A stretch of 34,158 nt of DNA from Photorhabdus bodei (GCF_003287735.1 NZ_NSCM01000049.1:1-34158), one strand, 5' to 3'; shown: positions 1 through 8,373, counted from the first letter of the stretch. Notes: generated by a model not told the origin, from the sequence alone. Translations and numbers: made by a program.

Positions 1-560
1 AACTGAAGCAGGAAGCCGGAGACCAAGAGCCCATCCTGTTCATTGATGGCGTCCATCCCACGCAGGGGACGAAACTCGCTTATGGCTGGATGCGCAAAGG
101 CCAGAAAACCGCGGTGAAAACCACGGGCAGCCGCACCCGTCTGAACCTGATGGGTGCCCTGAATCTGGCCGATATCAGTAAAACAGTGGTACGCGAATAT
201 GACCGTATCGACAGTTATCATATCGCCGAGTTCTTCATTGCCCTGCGTGAAACCTATCCGGTCAGTCAGAAGGTTCATATTATCCTTGACGGAGCCGGTT
301 ACCACCGGAGTAAGCTGGTGAAAGACTGGGCTTATGTGATGAATATCGACCTTCATTACTTACCGCCATACAACCCGATAGAAAGGCTGTGGAAGGTGAT
401 GAATGAACAGGTCAGAAATAACCATTATTTCGCCTCGACGACCTTGTTCAGGCAGGCGATACATCGCTTTTTTACGGAAATATTACCGGAACTTGCCGGG
501 AATCTGTCGTGCCGTATTAATGACAACTTCCAGGTTCTGAATCCTGCATCTTCAAGTTAA
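1..560 (+). CDS. IS630-family transposase, 3' part (5' end outside window)
   Basis: The reading frame is open from base 3, so the gene is cut by the window edge and the ATG at 90 is internal. The visible part is the DDE_3 catalytic domain of IS630/Tc1-mariner transposases: first Asp in FIDGVHPTQ (before base 90), second Asp in ILDGAGYHRS, and third acidic residue in LPPYNPIERLWKVM. It ends at TAA 558-560. The family cuts and pastes DNA into TA dinucleotides. All three catalytic residues are present, so the visible half is not obviously damaged. The stop codon is followed within a few bases by an ERIC element, so the right end of the IS must lie at about 561-568. Confidence 0.9.
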   Translation, partial: LKQEAGDQEPILFIDGVHPTQGTKLAYGWMRKGQKTAVKTTGSRTRLNLMGALNLADISKTVVREYDRIDSYHIAEFFIALRETYPVSQKVHIILDGAGYHRSKLVKDWAYVMNIDLHYLPPYNPIERLWKVMNEQVRNNHYFASTTLFRQAIHRFFTEILPELAGNLSCRINDNFQVLNPASSS

Positions 561-567
561 ACGGGTA

Positions 568-694
568 TATACCCGTCATCTTTCAAGTTGCCTCTTTGTT
601 GGCTGCGCTCACTCACCCCGGTCACATAGTTTGCTATGCTCCCGGGGATTCACTCCCTTGCCGCCGCGATGCATCTTGAAATCAATAGGGTATA
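568..694 (-). repeat. ERIC element (127 bp, full length)
   Basis: The element starts TATACCCGTCATC, ends ATAGGGTATA, and has the central inverted stem with CCCCGGTCACATAG and CTATGCTCCCGGGG. Length and core match the enterobacterial repetitive intergenic consensus in reverse orientation. It lies immediately after the IS630 transposase. Confidence 0.92.
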
Positions 695-799
695 TACTCA
701 AGATACTTCAAAGTGCATGTTTGAAAAACGATTATGTTGTTGAATTTAAATGTTTTTATGTCTGACGACTCAAGCATCTTGAAGTTCATTCGGTATATA
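691..799. repeat. MITE-like element with imperfect terminal inverted repeats
   Basis: The left end begins TATATACTCAAGATACTTC (691 on). The reverse complement of the right end (up to 799) begins TATATACCGAATGAACTTC. The ends pair without gaps over about 30 bp with about eight mismatches, and both finish in TA. The inside (about 50 bp) has no coding content. It overlaps the last four bases of the ERIC and sits at the break point of the LysE-like relic, so it may have caused or marked the truncation. It resembles a non-autonomous TA-inserting element; the parent transposon is unknown. Confidence 0.4.
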
Positions 800-802
800 T
801 AC

Positions 803-1003
803 TTATCCTCAATGGTAATTTTACTTTTAACTCTATATCCAGCTTCCTGCTTATGGGCATTATTAGGCAAGACTTTACATTTTCTGCATATGCAAAGTAG
901 CTATATACAGCCTAATTATTTCTTTAAAATTGCATCACTAACTTTAATGGCTTTTTCCATATCACTAATTTATTCCTCAAATCTAGAGTATTTCTCTCAA
1001 TAA
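803..1003 (+). pseudogene. LysE/RhtB-family exporter, C-terminal relic
   Basis: The frame encodes about 65 residues. A hydrophobic stretch leads into PASCLWALLGKTLHFL, then a second hydrophobic segment (KIASLTLMAFSISLIY). This is the arrangement of the last two membrane helices of LysE/RhtB amino-acid exporters (for example EamB), where a (C/S)xWALxGxxLxxxL motif precedes the final helix. The other four helices are missing and the upstream side is replaced by repeat sequence. An ATG at 812 exists but no good ribosome-binding site was seen. Probably a dead remnant; identification is by motif only. Confidence 0.5.
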
Positions 1004-1064
1004 TTTTATTTAGTTCACAGCTGTATTTGTCCTACCAATGTAATTAGAGAAAAATATACACTAA

Positions 1065-1104
1065 AAAAACAAAAAAATTAAGGCCAGAGAATATCCGGCC
1101 TTAA
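1065..1104 (-). terminator. Rho-independent terminator of phoA
   Basis: Read on the minus strand, TTAAGGCC (1097-1104) pairs with GGCCTTAA (1078-1085) around an 11-base loop. A run of T residues follows (TTTTTTTGTTTTTTT, plus strand 1063-1077). It lies about 40 bases past the phoA stop codon. Confidence 0.8.
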
Positions 1105-1145
1105 CTCTTTATTCCTCAACCACTTATTCCCCAACCACCCAAAAA

Positions 1146-2588
1146 TTACTTTAACTTCATCGCATCACGTATCGTGAAGAATAGATCTGTCTGGTCAGTC
1201 AGACCTACAACATTGGCTGCCTGAGGGCCATAAGCAGCCACTCGTAGCTGAGTACCCGTATGTTCCTGTTCCTTACCCTCAGAAGTACCGTAGCTAACTG
1301 CCATCACCGAACCATCTTTCGTGATTAATGCCTGAGTCAGCCCCGGAGATTTTATATCAGCTTCAATAATCTGGCTGGCGTGAGCATGATCAGCTGTGAC
1401 AATAACTAATGTATCACCGTGTTTACGCGCATATTTCAAACCAACTTGTACCGCCTCATCCAATGCAACAGTTTCACCAATCTGTCCACAAGGATTAGCT
1501 TTGTGATCCTGCTTATCAATAGAAGCACTCTCCACTTGCAGGAAGAAACCATTCTTATTCTCTTTTAACAGATCAATGGCTTTCTCCGTCATCTGTGCCA
1601 ACGTCGGCGCATCAGGATTCCGTTTCGAGTTGACTTTACAAGTCACTGGGGGATTATCAATATTACCGTGATAAACGGCTTTAGGTCCTTCCCAAGCAAT
1701 GTCCATATTGTCTTCATGGAACAAGCCCAACAACGGTTTTTTCTGATCCGCTCTAGTCACGGATGCCAGTGACTTAGCATCCCTGACCAACTGATAACCC
1801 TGTTCCTGTGCCTGCTGTTCCAACGTTTTATCCTTGCCAGTACCAACAACCGATTTCTGGGCGAAAATCTTGGCACCTCCACCTAATGTGATATCAGCAC
1901 GAGCCACTAATAATTGCTCGGTGATCGAACCACGCCCGCCATTTTCTAGCGCATTCGTTGGACATTTTTTTATCGTCTCTTGCGGACCATAACAGCCACG
2001 GTCAGTGACATGCGCATACAGTGCTGCTGGCGTGGCATCCTGCACCCTGGCCGTCGTTACGTTGCCCGTTGCTTTACCATTCGCTTTTGCCAGCTCAAGC
2101 AGAGTTTGATGATCTTTACCAAATACATCAACACCCAATGCGCCATTATAGGTTTTTACACCAGAAGCCCAAGCGGTGGCAGAAGCGGCTGAATCCGTCG
2201 CATAGTTGGGTTTACGGCTCTTTTTATCCAGAGAATAGTGAGTGTATTGACCCGTAAATGGCAAGGCATCAATTCCTTTGAAAAATCCACCCGCACCTTC
2301 CGCATAGTTACGGGCAATAGTAATCTCAGAATCTCCCATACCATCACCAATAAACAAAATAACATTTTTAGCTCTATGATTATTTATCGCCGCTTTTAAT
2401 GCCTCAGTCTGATTTTGAGTCATACGGCGAGCACCACCAAATTCCGTAATATTACCTTTTACTGCCCGACCTTCCGCCATAATTTGATTTGCATTTTGAT
2501 CATCAGCCGCCGATACCGGTAAGCTGACACTTGAAATTAAGGTTGAGACCATGACTGCAACCAAACTTTTCTTATACTTGTTTGACAT
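1146..2588 (-). CDS. phoA: Alkaline phosphatase PhoA
   Basis: Periplasmic phosphomonoesterase of 480 aa (E. coli PhoA is 471). A Sec signal peptide covers residues 1-27, with cleavage predicted after VSA. The metal-binding VILFIGDGMGD (Asp82), the nucleophile motif TDSAASATAW (Ser133 after Asp132), KTYNGALG, and the late metal ligands in VTADHAHASQI are all present, so the enzyme should be active. ATG 2588 has an AAGGAAA ribosome-binding site. It releases phosphate from organic phosphoesters under phosphate starvation. It is a single gene with its own terminator and a candidate Pho box upstream. Confidence 0.96.
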   Translation of the reverse strand: MSNKYKKSLVAVMVSTLISSVSLPVSAADDQNANQIMAEGRAVKGNITEFGGARRMTQNQTEALKAAINNHRAKNVILFIGDGMGDSEITIARNYAEGAGGFFKGIDALPFTGQYTHYSLDKKSRKPNYATDSAASATAWASGVKTYNGALGVDVFGKDHQTLLELAKANGKATGNVTTARVQDATPAALYAHVTDRGCYGPQETIKKCPTNALENGGRGSITEQLLVARADITLGGGAKIFAQKSVVGTGKDKTLEQQAQEQGYQLVRDAKSLASVTRADQKKPLLGLFHEDNMDIAWEGPKAVYHGNIDNPPVTCKVNSKRNPDAPTLAQMTEKAIDLLKENKNGFFLQVESASIDKQDHKANPCGQIGETVALDEAVQVGLKYARKHGDTLVIVTADHAHASQIIEADIKSPGLTQALITKDGSVMAVSYGTSEGKEQEHTGTQLRVAAYGPQAANVVGLTDQTDLFFTIRDAMKLK

Positions 2589-2645
2589 TAAGGTTTCCTT
2601 ATTAAAACGTAATCGGAGTAAAAATTATCTTTATCTGATAAAGGG

Positions 2646-2679
2646 ATACTAAAGAAACTATGTGACAATTATGTGAAGA
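2646..2679 (-). promoter_or_regulatory. Candidate Pho box and -10 for phoA
   Basis: On the minus strand, TCTTCAC and TTGTCAC are spaced 11 bases apart with an AT-rich gap (plus strand about 2663-2680), resembling the PhoB-binding repeat CTGTCAT-N4-CTGTCAT. A -10-like TAGTAT (plus 2646-2651) lies about 12 bases downstream, where PhoB-dependent promoters have it. The second half-site matches well, the first poorly. A motif match only. Confidence 0.4.
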
Positions 2680-2692
2680 AAATAGAATTAAC

Positions 2693-4261
2693 TTACCATT
2701 TCGTTACTAACGACCGTGTTCCATAGTACAAAGTTTCACACCACGAAATGTAATTGTGACCACTAGAAACTTCACTGGATTCAACCAGATAACCTTTCTG
2801 TAATAACGTCTGTTTCATGCGGCGATTATTATATAAAATACCTTCCAATTCCCCGCGATTGGTTTCAAATAATCCCGCCTGTAAGTAGAAACGCAAAGGT
2901 TTTTTCTCTGCTTTGGCAAATTCACGGATTAACCATTCAGGCTTTTCTCCCTGAGGAGCCCACCAATACGAACCAGACATACTAAGGACATTGCCAAATA
3001 ATTTAGGATGATTAAATGCCACCCATGCAGATGCCAATCCACCATAACTGGAACCTGAAATAATGGTGCGTTCTGCCGGCGCTTTAATACCCTGAGCCGC
3101 CAGCCACGGCATCAACTCACTCGCCATGAATTCAGCAAAATTAGGATTAGGTGGTAATTCCTGACCTCGACGTACACTATCCAAGCTATCAATAAACACC
3201 ACATACATAGGCGGGATCTTGCCCTGTTCGATCAGGGAATCAAAGAATCTATCAATATAATACTGTTTGCGGTAAATCCGCCCATCAAATAGCACCAACA
3301 TAGCAGGCTGTTTCATCGGAGTAACCGGTTGATAAATCGCAATTTCTCGACTGTTACCCAAAATCTTACTTTCAAACTGATGAAGTTTAGTCGCTCCCTG
3401 AAAAGGCAATTGCTTAAATTGTGCGATATCACATAGAGTTGGCCTTAGTGCCAACAATGAATCATGGTTAAACACATCCTCTGATACAGCCGGCACGACC
3501 TTTTTATTCAATGGATCGGCCTGTGCAGTAATCAAAATCGACCTACGCTGTTCGTCAGCCGAGCCTTCAATCCGCGGCAAATCCGGGGCCAATTTATATT
3601 GCATCAAGGTGTCTGACGGAACGATATAGCTACGAAACCAAACATCAGTACCTGCTAAATGTGACATCGGATCATGATCACCACTCGGTGCACCCAGAAT
3701 AAAGACATTCGCTTTCGCGCCGCGCCACAGGAAAGTGACGCGCTTATTTTTATCATCATAATCTTCAATCAACGGCGCACCCTTGCGGGTTATTTCCCGC
3801 CAGAAGGCATGGGGGCCTTTTCCTTGTGCAATTTCAGTTTGAAGTTGTTTCAGACGCAGGCTTTCTGGCTGCTGCCTATAATCATTATCCTTGGGAATAT
3901 AAGATGGAAATGACAATGTAAGCTGCCACGGTTCTCCTGCGTTGCCCCTGGCTGCCAACCGGTATTTTCCCGCCAGAGGAACAGTAAAGCCAATTGACTG
4001 ACGAGCATCCACCGGGTTATCAGTGAAAAGCGTACGAATATGTTGTTGATTACCCTTCTGCGCGACTAACTTCCGCATACCCAATGCCGATCCACGTACA
4101 TAATGTTCAGGCTGAATATTAAACTCAATACACGCTCCCCCTTGAGAATTAAAATTCCCGGTTATTATTTGCTGATCTTCCTGAAAGTTTATTTTGTGGC
4201 ACTGAGAGGCAAAGACATTAAAGGAAGCCATAAGAGCACATATCATTATGTTTACTTTCAT
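2693..4261 (-). CDS. Secreted enterochelin-esterase-like alpha/beta hydrolase
   Basis: Esterase D/Fes-type hydrolase of 522 aa. The start at 4261 is preferred over an in-frame ATG at 4351 because it places a signal peptide (MKVNIMICALMASFNVFA) at the N-terminus. An early beta-rich domain carries SIGFTVPLAGKYRLAARG. The middle resembles the Fes N-terminal domain (VTFLWRG, PSGDHDPM). The C-terminal catalytic domain has the nucleophile elbow ISGSSYGGLASAW and a late His in SSGHNYISW. Fes and IroD hydrolyse ferric-enterobactin esters in the cytoplasm; a secreted relative could act on siderophore, phosphate or antibiotic esters. The substrate cannot be told. It is separated from phoA by about 100 bp and has no iron-uptake neighbour. 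Confidence 0.75.
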   Translation of the reverse strand: MKVNIMICALMASFNVFASQCHKINFQEDQQIITGNFNSQGGACIEFNIQPEHYVRGSALGMRKLVAQKGNQQHIRTLFTDNPVDARQSIGFTVPLAGKYRLAARGNAGEPWQLTLSFPSYIPKDNDYRQQPESLRLKQLQTEIAQGKGPHAFWREITRKGAPLIEDYDDKNKRVTFLWRGAKANVFILGAPSGDHDPMSHLAGTDVWFRSYIVPSDTLMQYKLAPDLPRIEGSADEQRRSILITAQADPLNKKVVPAVSEDVFNHDSLLALRPTLCDIAQFKQLPFQGATKLHQFESKILGNSREIAIYQPVTPMKQPAMLVLFDGRIYRKQYYIDRFFDSLIEQGKIPPMYVVFIDSLDSVRRGQELPPNPNFAEFMASELMPWLAAQGIKAPAERTIISGSSYGGLASAWVAFNHPKLFGNVLSMSGSYWWAPQGEKPEWLIREFAKAEKKPLRFYLQAGLFETNRGELEGILYNNRRMKQTLLQKGYLVESSEVSSGHNYISWCETLYYGTRSLVTKW

Positions 4262-4616
4262 TTTATTCTCTTTTTTGACTGTTGATTGTTGGTATTCGAT
4301 TTTTTGACGCGGCAAATCATGCACTAAATTTTTATTTAAGCATAAGAACAATTACTATTATTAATAGAATAATTTGTGTATTAACTTTCAAAAACAAGAT
4401 ATAAATATGTCAAAATATTTCAGCAAAATAACTCTCTAACAAGATGAAATAATTTATAGATGGACACATAAAAAATTTAACATTTCAATATGCTATCAAT
4501 CAAGTCACCTCATCTTTTAAACGATTAAATAACAAAAAACGGGATATAATCTATCCCGCTTCTTCACATTCGATAAAAATAAAACTGATTAACTGCATTC
4601 GAATTAAATACAGAAT
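4262..4616. other. AT-rich intergenic region
   Basis: It contains the upstream region of the esterase (minus) and the terminator of the HpaB-like gene. No coding frame, tRNA or convincing Fur box was seen. Confidence 0.6.
4534..4560 (-). terminator. Terminator of the HpaB-like gene
   Basis: A seven-base stem CGGGATA/TATCCCG (4540-4546 and 4552-4558) with a 5-base loop is followed on the minus strand by TTTTTTGTTATTT. Confidence 0.8.
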
Positions 4617-6062
4617 TCAACTCACATCAATAGAGTCTAAAATCCCTCTGCTCATACTTTTAGCAAAATCCCAATCATATTTTTCATAAACACGAGACAG
4701 AGCAATAAAAGGCGCGCCTGAATAGAACATTTCATATTGAGTATGACGTGATGCAAACTCAGAACCAATAGCATCCCACACTAATTTCAGTAATTTTACT
4801 CGTTCAATGGGTGCCAACAAAGTTGAATATTGCGTTTTTTCTATTAAGTCACGAATTTCTGGATTTGCTAAGTCAATATAGTTTGACGGTAACATAATCA
4901 CACCACCCCCTGAGAGTTTTCTGATGTTTTCTATCACCTTTGGATAAGTTGATTGTAATAAGACCTGGCAAGCATACAGTTGTGAGCGATTAGGAATATA
5001 ATACTCATTATGTCGATCAGGATTATTAATCAAACCACGAAAAAGCCCTTCAATATTAGTGGCACAGCAAGCAAGCTCAGCTAATGATTCACGAACAGCA
5101 GGAATCTCATTGACACCAGTGGCTTCGGTAAGTTGATGGGCCAAACCCGTTAAGAAATGTAGCTTAACGGCATACCGAGCCATACCTTGAACATCCATTA
5201 AAACGTCAGCGCCAGTTGCCAGAAATTGCTGGCGACACATCTCTGTATTTTTATAAATAAACACTCTTTCCCACGGAACGAAAACATCGTCGAAATAAAC
5301 GACAGCATCATTTTCGTCAAATTGATGCGATAAAGGGGAATCAAATTTATTGCTGCCTATTTCATAGGACTTTCTGGAAAGAATTTTTATTCCTTTTGTA
5401 TTCAATGGTAAGGCAAAAGACACAGCATATTTATCATCAACCCCTTCTTTGAGTGGATTAAACACGCCAACCACAACTTCTTCTGCAAGGATGGCGGCTG
5501 TCCCTAACATCTTTGCCCCGCGAACAATTATCCCTTGCGGTTTTTCCTCCAATACACCAAGAGTATGAAATTCATTTTTTATATGCTCACTGGGCGTTTT
5601 GGAACGATCACCTTGTGGATTGACTAAGGTGAAAGACAAATAAATATCTTTATCGCGGGCATAGGAATAGTAATTTTTTAACGCTTCAGCTCTATCCTTA
5701 GAATATTCCTCGAATATTTCCAAGTGAGTCATCATTCCGGTAAGCGCAGCGGAAACATGATCCGGGCTTCTACCTAACCAACCACAACTCTGCATTGCCC
5801 AGGCATACGCAGCCTCACCTCTGGCAATTAATTTCTCTCGAGTAGTAGGAAGCTCCCAATATAAACCAACGCGCTTACCGTCAGGCGTTTCGAACGTCAT
5901 CTGATCAGCATGTGCTGCCTGGTAATCGTAAAGTGAAGCTACGGTTCTAATTGCATTCCGAAAAGCAGGGTGATCCACGTGATTAGTGATCTTTTCTCCA
6001 TTCAGAAAAATAGTTCTTCCATCACGCAGGCTTTCAATATATTCCTCACCAGTCCTAGACAT
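4617..6062 (-). CDS. HpaB/PvcC-family FADH2-dependent monooxygenase
   Basis: 481 aa, the usual length for the large component of 4-hydroxyphenylacetate 3-monooxygenase and its secondary-metabolism relatives (PvcC, SgcC). These hydroxylate phenolic rings with FADH2 supplied by a separate reductase. Family features visible are the N-terminal TGEEYIESLRDGR, the central VNPQGDRSKTPSEH, VRGAKMLGTAA, FDDVFVPWERVF and SGGGVIMLPS. The start is ATG 6062: GGAGGA (plus 6071-6076) is nine bases upstream, while the in-frame TTG at 6068 is too close to it. No HpaC-type reductase is adjacent, so FADH2 must come from elsewhere. An ERIC begins five bases beyond the ribosome-binding site, so transcription must start within or beyond it. 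It may be linked to the operon at 8374, but this is unproven. Confidence 0.85.
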   Translation of the reverse strand: MSRTGEEYIESLRDGRTIFLNGEKITNHVDHPAFRNAIRTVASLYDYQAAHADQMTFETPDGKRVGLYWELPTTREKLIARGEAAYAWAMQSCGWLGRSPDHVSAALTGMMTHLEIFEEYSKDRAEALKNYYSYARDKDIYLSFTLVNPQGDRSKTPSEHIKNEFHTLGVLEEKPQGIIVRGAKMLGTAAILAEEVVVGVFNPLKEGVDDKYAVSFALPLNTKGIKILSRKSYEIGSNKFDSPLSHQFDENDAVVYFDDVFVPWERVFIYKNTEMCRQQFLATGADVLMDVQGMARYAVKLHFLTGLAHQLTEATGVNEIPAVRESLAELACCATNIEGLFRGLINNPDRHNEYYIPNRSQLYACQVLLQSTYPKVIENIRKLSGGGVIMLPSNYIDLANPEIRDLIEKTQYSTLLAPIERVKLLKLVWDAIGSEFASRHTQYEMFYSGAPFIALSRVYEKYDWDFAKSMSRGILDSIDVS

Positions 6063-6080
6063 TAACAATTTCCTCCGAAA

Positions 6081-6206
6081 TATATCCGCTATCTTTCAAG
6101 TTGCCCTTTGTTAGCTGCACTCGCTCACTCCAATCACATAGTTCGCCATGCTCCCGGGGATTCGCTCCCTTGCCGTCGCGAAGCATCTTGAAATCCATAG
6201 GATATA
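6081..6206 (-). repeat. ERIC element (126 bp)
   Basis: It runs from TATATCCGCTATC to ATAGGATATA with the CTCCCGGGG core, and is slightly diverged (CCAATCACATAG instead of CCCCGGTCACATAG). It is directly upstream of the HpaB-like gene's ribosome-binding site. Confidence 0.88.
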
Positions 6207-6311
6207 GAATTGATTTTAGGTAAATCGATCTCCAAAAGCTTGATAATTCCTTGCCCTATTGTCAAGCATTGCCATTTAAATTTTCCTATCTATTATTTTA
6301 CATATTCAGTA

Positions 6312-6438
6312 TATACCCGTCATCTTTCAAGTTGCCTCTTTGTTGGCTGCACTCGCTCACCCCGGTCACATAGTTATCTATGCTCCCGGGGATTCACTCC
6401 CTTGCCGTCGCGATGCATCTTGAAATCCATAGGGTATA
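6312..6438 (-). repeat. ERIC element (127 bp)
   Basis: Full-length ERIC from TATACCCGTCATC to ATAGGGTATA, reverse orientation. It forms the downstream border of the glutathione S-transferase relic, about 105 bp from the preceding ERIC. Confidence 0.92.
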
Positions 6439-6715
6439 GATTGAATAACAATGATTCGATAAAAGATTTCAGTAAATTTACCTGAGTATCTGTGATCTCT
6501 ATCCTAAAATCAAAGTCAATAATTCTGGCGATATGGGTCCAGCCAAAATTAGCAATATCAGCAATGGAGTACTCATCTCCGGCGAAAAAGGGGCGATCAC
6601 TAAGCCGTTTATTCAGCGTAGAGAAAGCCTCTTCCGTTAAGCAACGATATCGTTGTATGACCATATGATTTTTTTCAGTTACAAATAATCCAAAATGAAC
6701 CCGTTGTCTCAATAC
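6439..6715 (-). pseudogene. Glutathione S-transferase relic (C-terminal domain)
   Basis: On the minus strand an open stretch encodes YRCLTEEAFSTLNKRL, then PFFAGDEYSIADIANFGW. This is the hallmark N-capping-box region of the all-helical GST C-terminal domain. The thioredoxin-like N-terminal domain with the glutathione site is absent. Both ends run into ERIC-derived sequence: the nominal ORF (6374-6760) starts and finishes with the ERIC-encoded peptide YPMDFKMHRD. The fragment cannot bind glutathione normally and is most likely dead. Confidence 0.7.
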
Positions 6716-6747
6716 GTCGCGATGCATCTTGAAATCCATAGGGTATA
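6716..6747 (-). repeat. ERIC fragment (32 bp, one end only)
   Basis: Only the terminal part GTCGCGATGCATCTTG...ATAGGGTATA is present, in the same orientation as the two neighbouring ERICs. The rest of the element is missing where it meets the GST relic. Confidence 0.8.
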
Positions 6748-6977
6748 TATCTCCCCTCAAGACAAACGCTTAATAATTTAACTGTTAAAATATCACTCGC
6801 ATTTAAAATATTATTGATAGAGAGCCAGCATTCAATTTCTCTCTATACCGCTAAATAAATGAAAATACCATTAATTATCATAAATTGAAAATGAATATCA
6901 CGGTGTTCCTTTCTACACACATAAATTACATTTATTGATTTATTGTGTTGTCAGTAAAGAATGAGAACATCAAAGTA

Positions 6978-7004
6978 CACAAGAAAGCTATTTATCTTCT
7001 TGTG
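6978..7004 (-). terminator. Possible terminator hairpin of the LysR gene
   Basis: A perfect eight-base stem CACAAGAA/TTCTTGTG with an 11-base loop lies about 35 bases past the LysR stop codon. The following minus-strand sequence is T-rich but has no clean T-run. The rest of 6748-7037 shows no gene. Confidence 0.35.
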
Positions 7005-7037
7005 GATCAATTAATCGTGAAAAACCGTAATGACATA

Positions 7038-7976
7038 TCACAATGATTCAGATTGGTTCCAAGCTAATGAACATTCTTCCACGCAATCGTCAGACAAATT
7101 AGACTGCTCAACAAGCCAATCAATAATATTAACAATTTCAGGTCGAAATAGAGTTTCTGGCAATGTCACCGCATAATAAGCAAATCGGGAAGGCCATTTT
7201 TTTTCTAGCGCAACTTTAAGCCGGCCAGAAAGCAATTCCTCTTCAACACAAAATTCGGGCACCAATGCTAAACCCTGGCCGGTTAAAGCGGCGCAAGCCA
7301 GTAAAAAATCATCTTCGAAACTGGAGCCCTGTCTTGCTTTCGTCTCTTCATTAATTCCGTGTGCTTTTAACCACAAATGCCAATCAGATCTATCTGAATC
7401 CTGTAACAAAGGATAATTCAGACAATCTTCAACATGTTTTATCGGAGGTCCTGATCCTAAAAGTTCCGGCGTACCCACGGGAATTAATACCGGTGCAATT
7501 AACCTGGTAGATATTAAACCTGGATAATTACCAAGCCCATGTCGCACAGCAATGTCTGTAGAACTTCTTTTGAGGTCTACCAATTCATTGGAAGCTTCTA
7601 TATTAACTTCAATATTAGGATATTTCTCATTAAAATTTTTTAGTCTGGGAATCAGCCACGATGCGGCGAATGACGAAGTGGTATTTATAGAGACTTTATG
7701 TTCGAACTGCATTGCTTTAAGAGACTTAATAGATTTATCAATATTATCAAACGAAAGTAATAACGTCTCATAAACCCGACCTGCTTTAGCAGTAAGCTTT
7801 ATACCTTTAGACGTTCTTAAAAACAACGCAAAACCAATTCTATCCTCCAAAATACGAATCTGTTGACTGACCGCCCCAGGAGATACGCCCATTGCAGCAG
7901 CCGCAGCTTTAACACTGCCCCGTCGACCAACTTCAGTAAAAGCTCTGAGAGCTAACAGAGGCAAAATAGAACTCAT
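7038..7976 (-). CDS. LysR-family transcriptional regulator (GcvA-like)
   Basis: 312 aa. The N-terminal winged HTH covers about residues 5-65 (ALRAFTEVGRRGSVKAAAAA, then VSPGAVSQQIRILEDRIG). A LysR substrate-binding domain follows, with TTSSFAASWLIPRLKNF and FEDDFLLACAALTGQGLALV, which are typical of the GcvA/AmpR branch. ATG 7976 has GGAG eight bases upstream. It is transcribed away from the nine-gene operon starting at 8374, the usual arrangement for a LysR regulator of a divergent operon. It is the best candidate for the pathway-specific regulator there; the effector is unknown. Confidence 0.9.
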   Translation of the reverse strand: MSSILPLLALRAFTEVGRRGSVKAAAAAMGVSPGAVSQQIRILEDRIGFALFLRTSKGIKLTAKAGRVYETLLLSFDNIDKSIKSLKAMQFEHKVSINTTSSFAASWLIPRLKNFNEKYPNIEVNIEASNELVDLKRSSTDIAVRHGLGNYPGLISTRLIAPVLIPVGTPELLGSGPPIKHVEDCLNYPLLQDSDRSDWHLWLKAHGINEETKARQGSSFEDDFLLACAALTGQGLALVPEFCVEEELLSGRLKVALEKKWPSRFAYYAVTLPETLFRPEIVNIIDWLVEQSNLSDDCVEECSLAWNQSESL

Positions 7977-8048
7977 ATTTTATTCTCCAGTGTGCACTGT
8001 ATGTCCTCTATATGACAAAGATACTACCATGCCAATTACAGATATCAA

Positions 8049-8171
8049 TATACCTGTCATCCTTCAAGTTGCCTCTTTGTTGGCTGCACTCACCCCGGTC
8101 ACATAGTTATCTATGCTCCCGGGGATTCGCTCCCTTGCCGCCGCGATGCATCTTGAAATCCATAGGGTATA
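8049..8171 (-). repeat. ERIC element (123 bp variant)
   Basis: From TATACCTGTCATCC to ATAGGGTATA, lacking four bases in the CACTCACCCCGG region compared with the 127-bp copies. It lies in the divergent promoter region between the LysR gene and the operon at 8374. Confidence 0.9.
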
Positions 8172-8252
8172 TATAAAACTGAACTTCAACACCCATACGG
8201 AAAAACAGTAAATGTAAACAGAATAAGACATGCAAATTTAGAAAAACTACAG

Positions 8253-8333
8253 TTGGCGTTTAAATAATATAGCTTTAATTTACTTACTTTTAATGCTAGT
8301 TTTTCGATAATTATTAATAACTGAAATAATTAT
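8253..8333 (+). promoter_or_regulatory. Candidate promoter and inverted repeat upstream of the nine-gene operon
   Basis: TTGGCG (8253-8258) and TAATTT (8276-8281) are spaced 17 bases apart as a weak sigma-70-like pair. Downstream, ATAATTATT (8307-8315) and AATAATTAT (8325-8333) form a perfect nine-base inverted repeat with a 9-base gap, about 40 bases before the first ATG. It could be a LysR operator. AT-rich repeats arise easily by chance, so confidence is low. Confidence 0.3.
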
Positions 8334-8373
8334 TCAAGTCAGCTAAAAGTTAAAATAGTATTGAGGATTTATT

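Noticed and set aside
561..8171. CRISPR array from the repeated blocks
   Set aside because: The repeats are about 125 bp, irregularly spaced and match ERIC elements, with no short regular repeats or cas genes.
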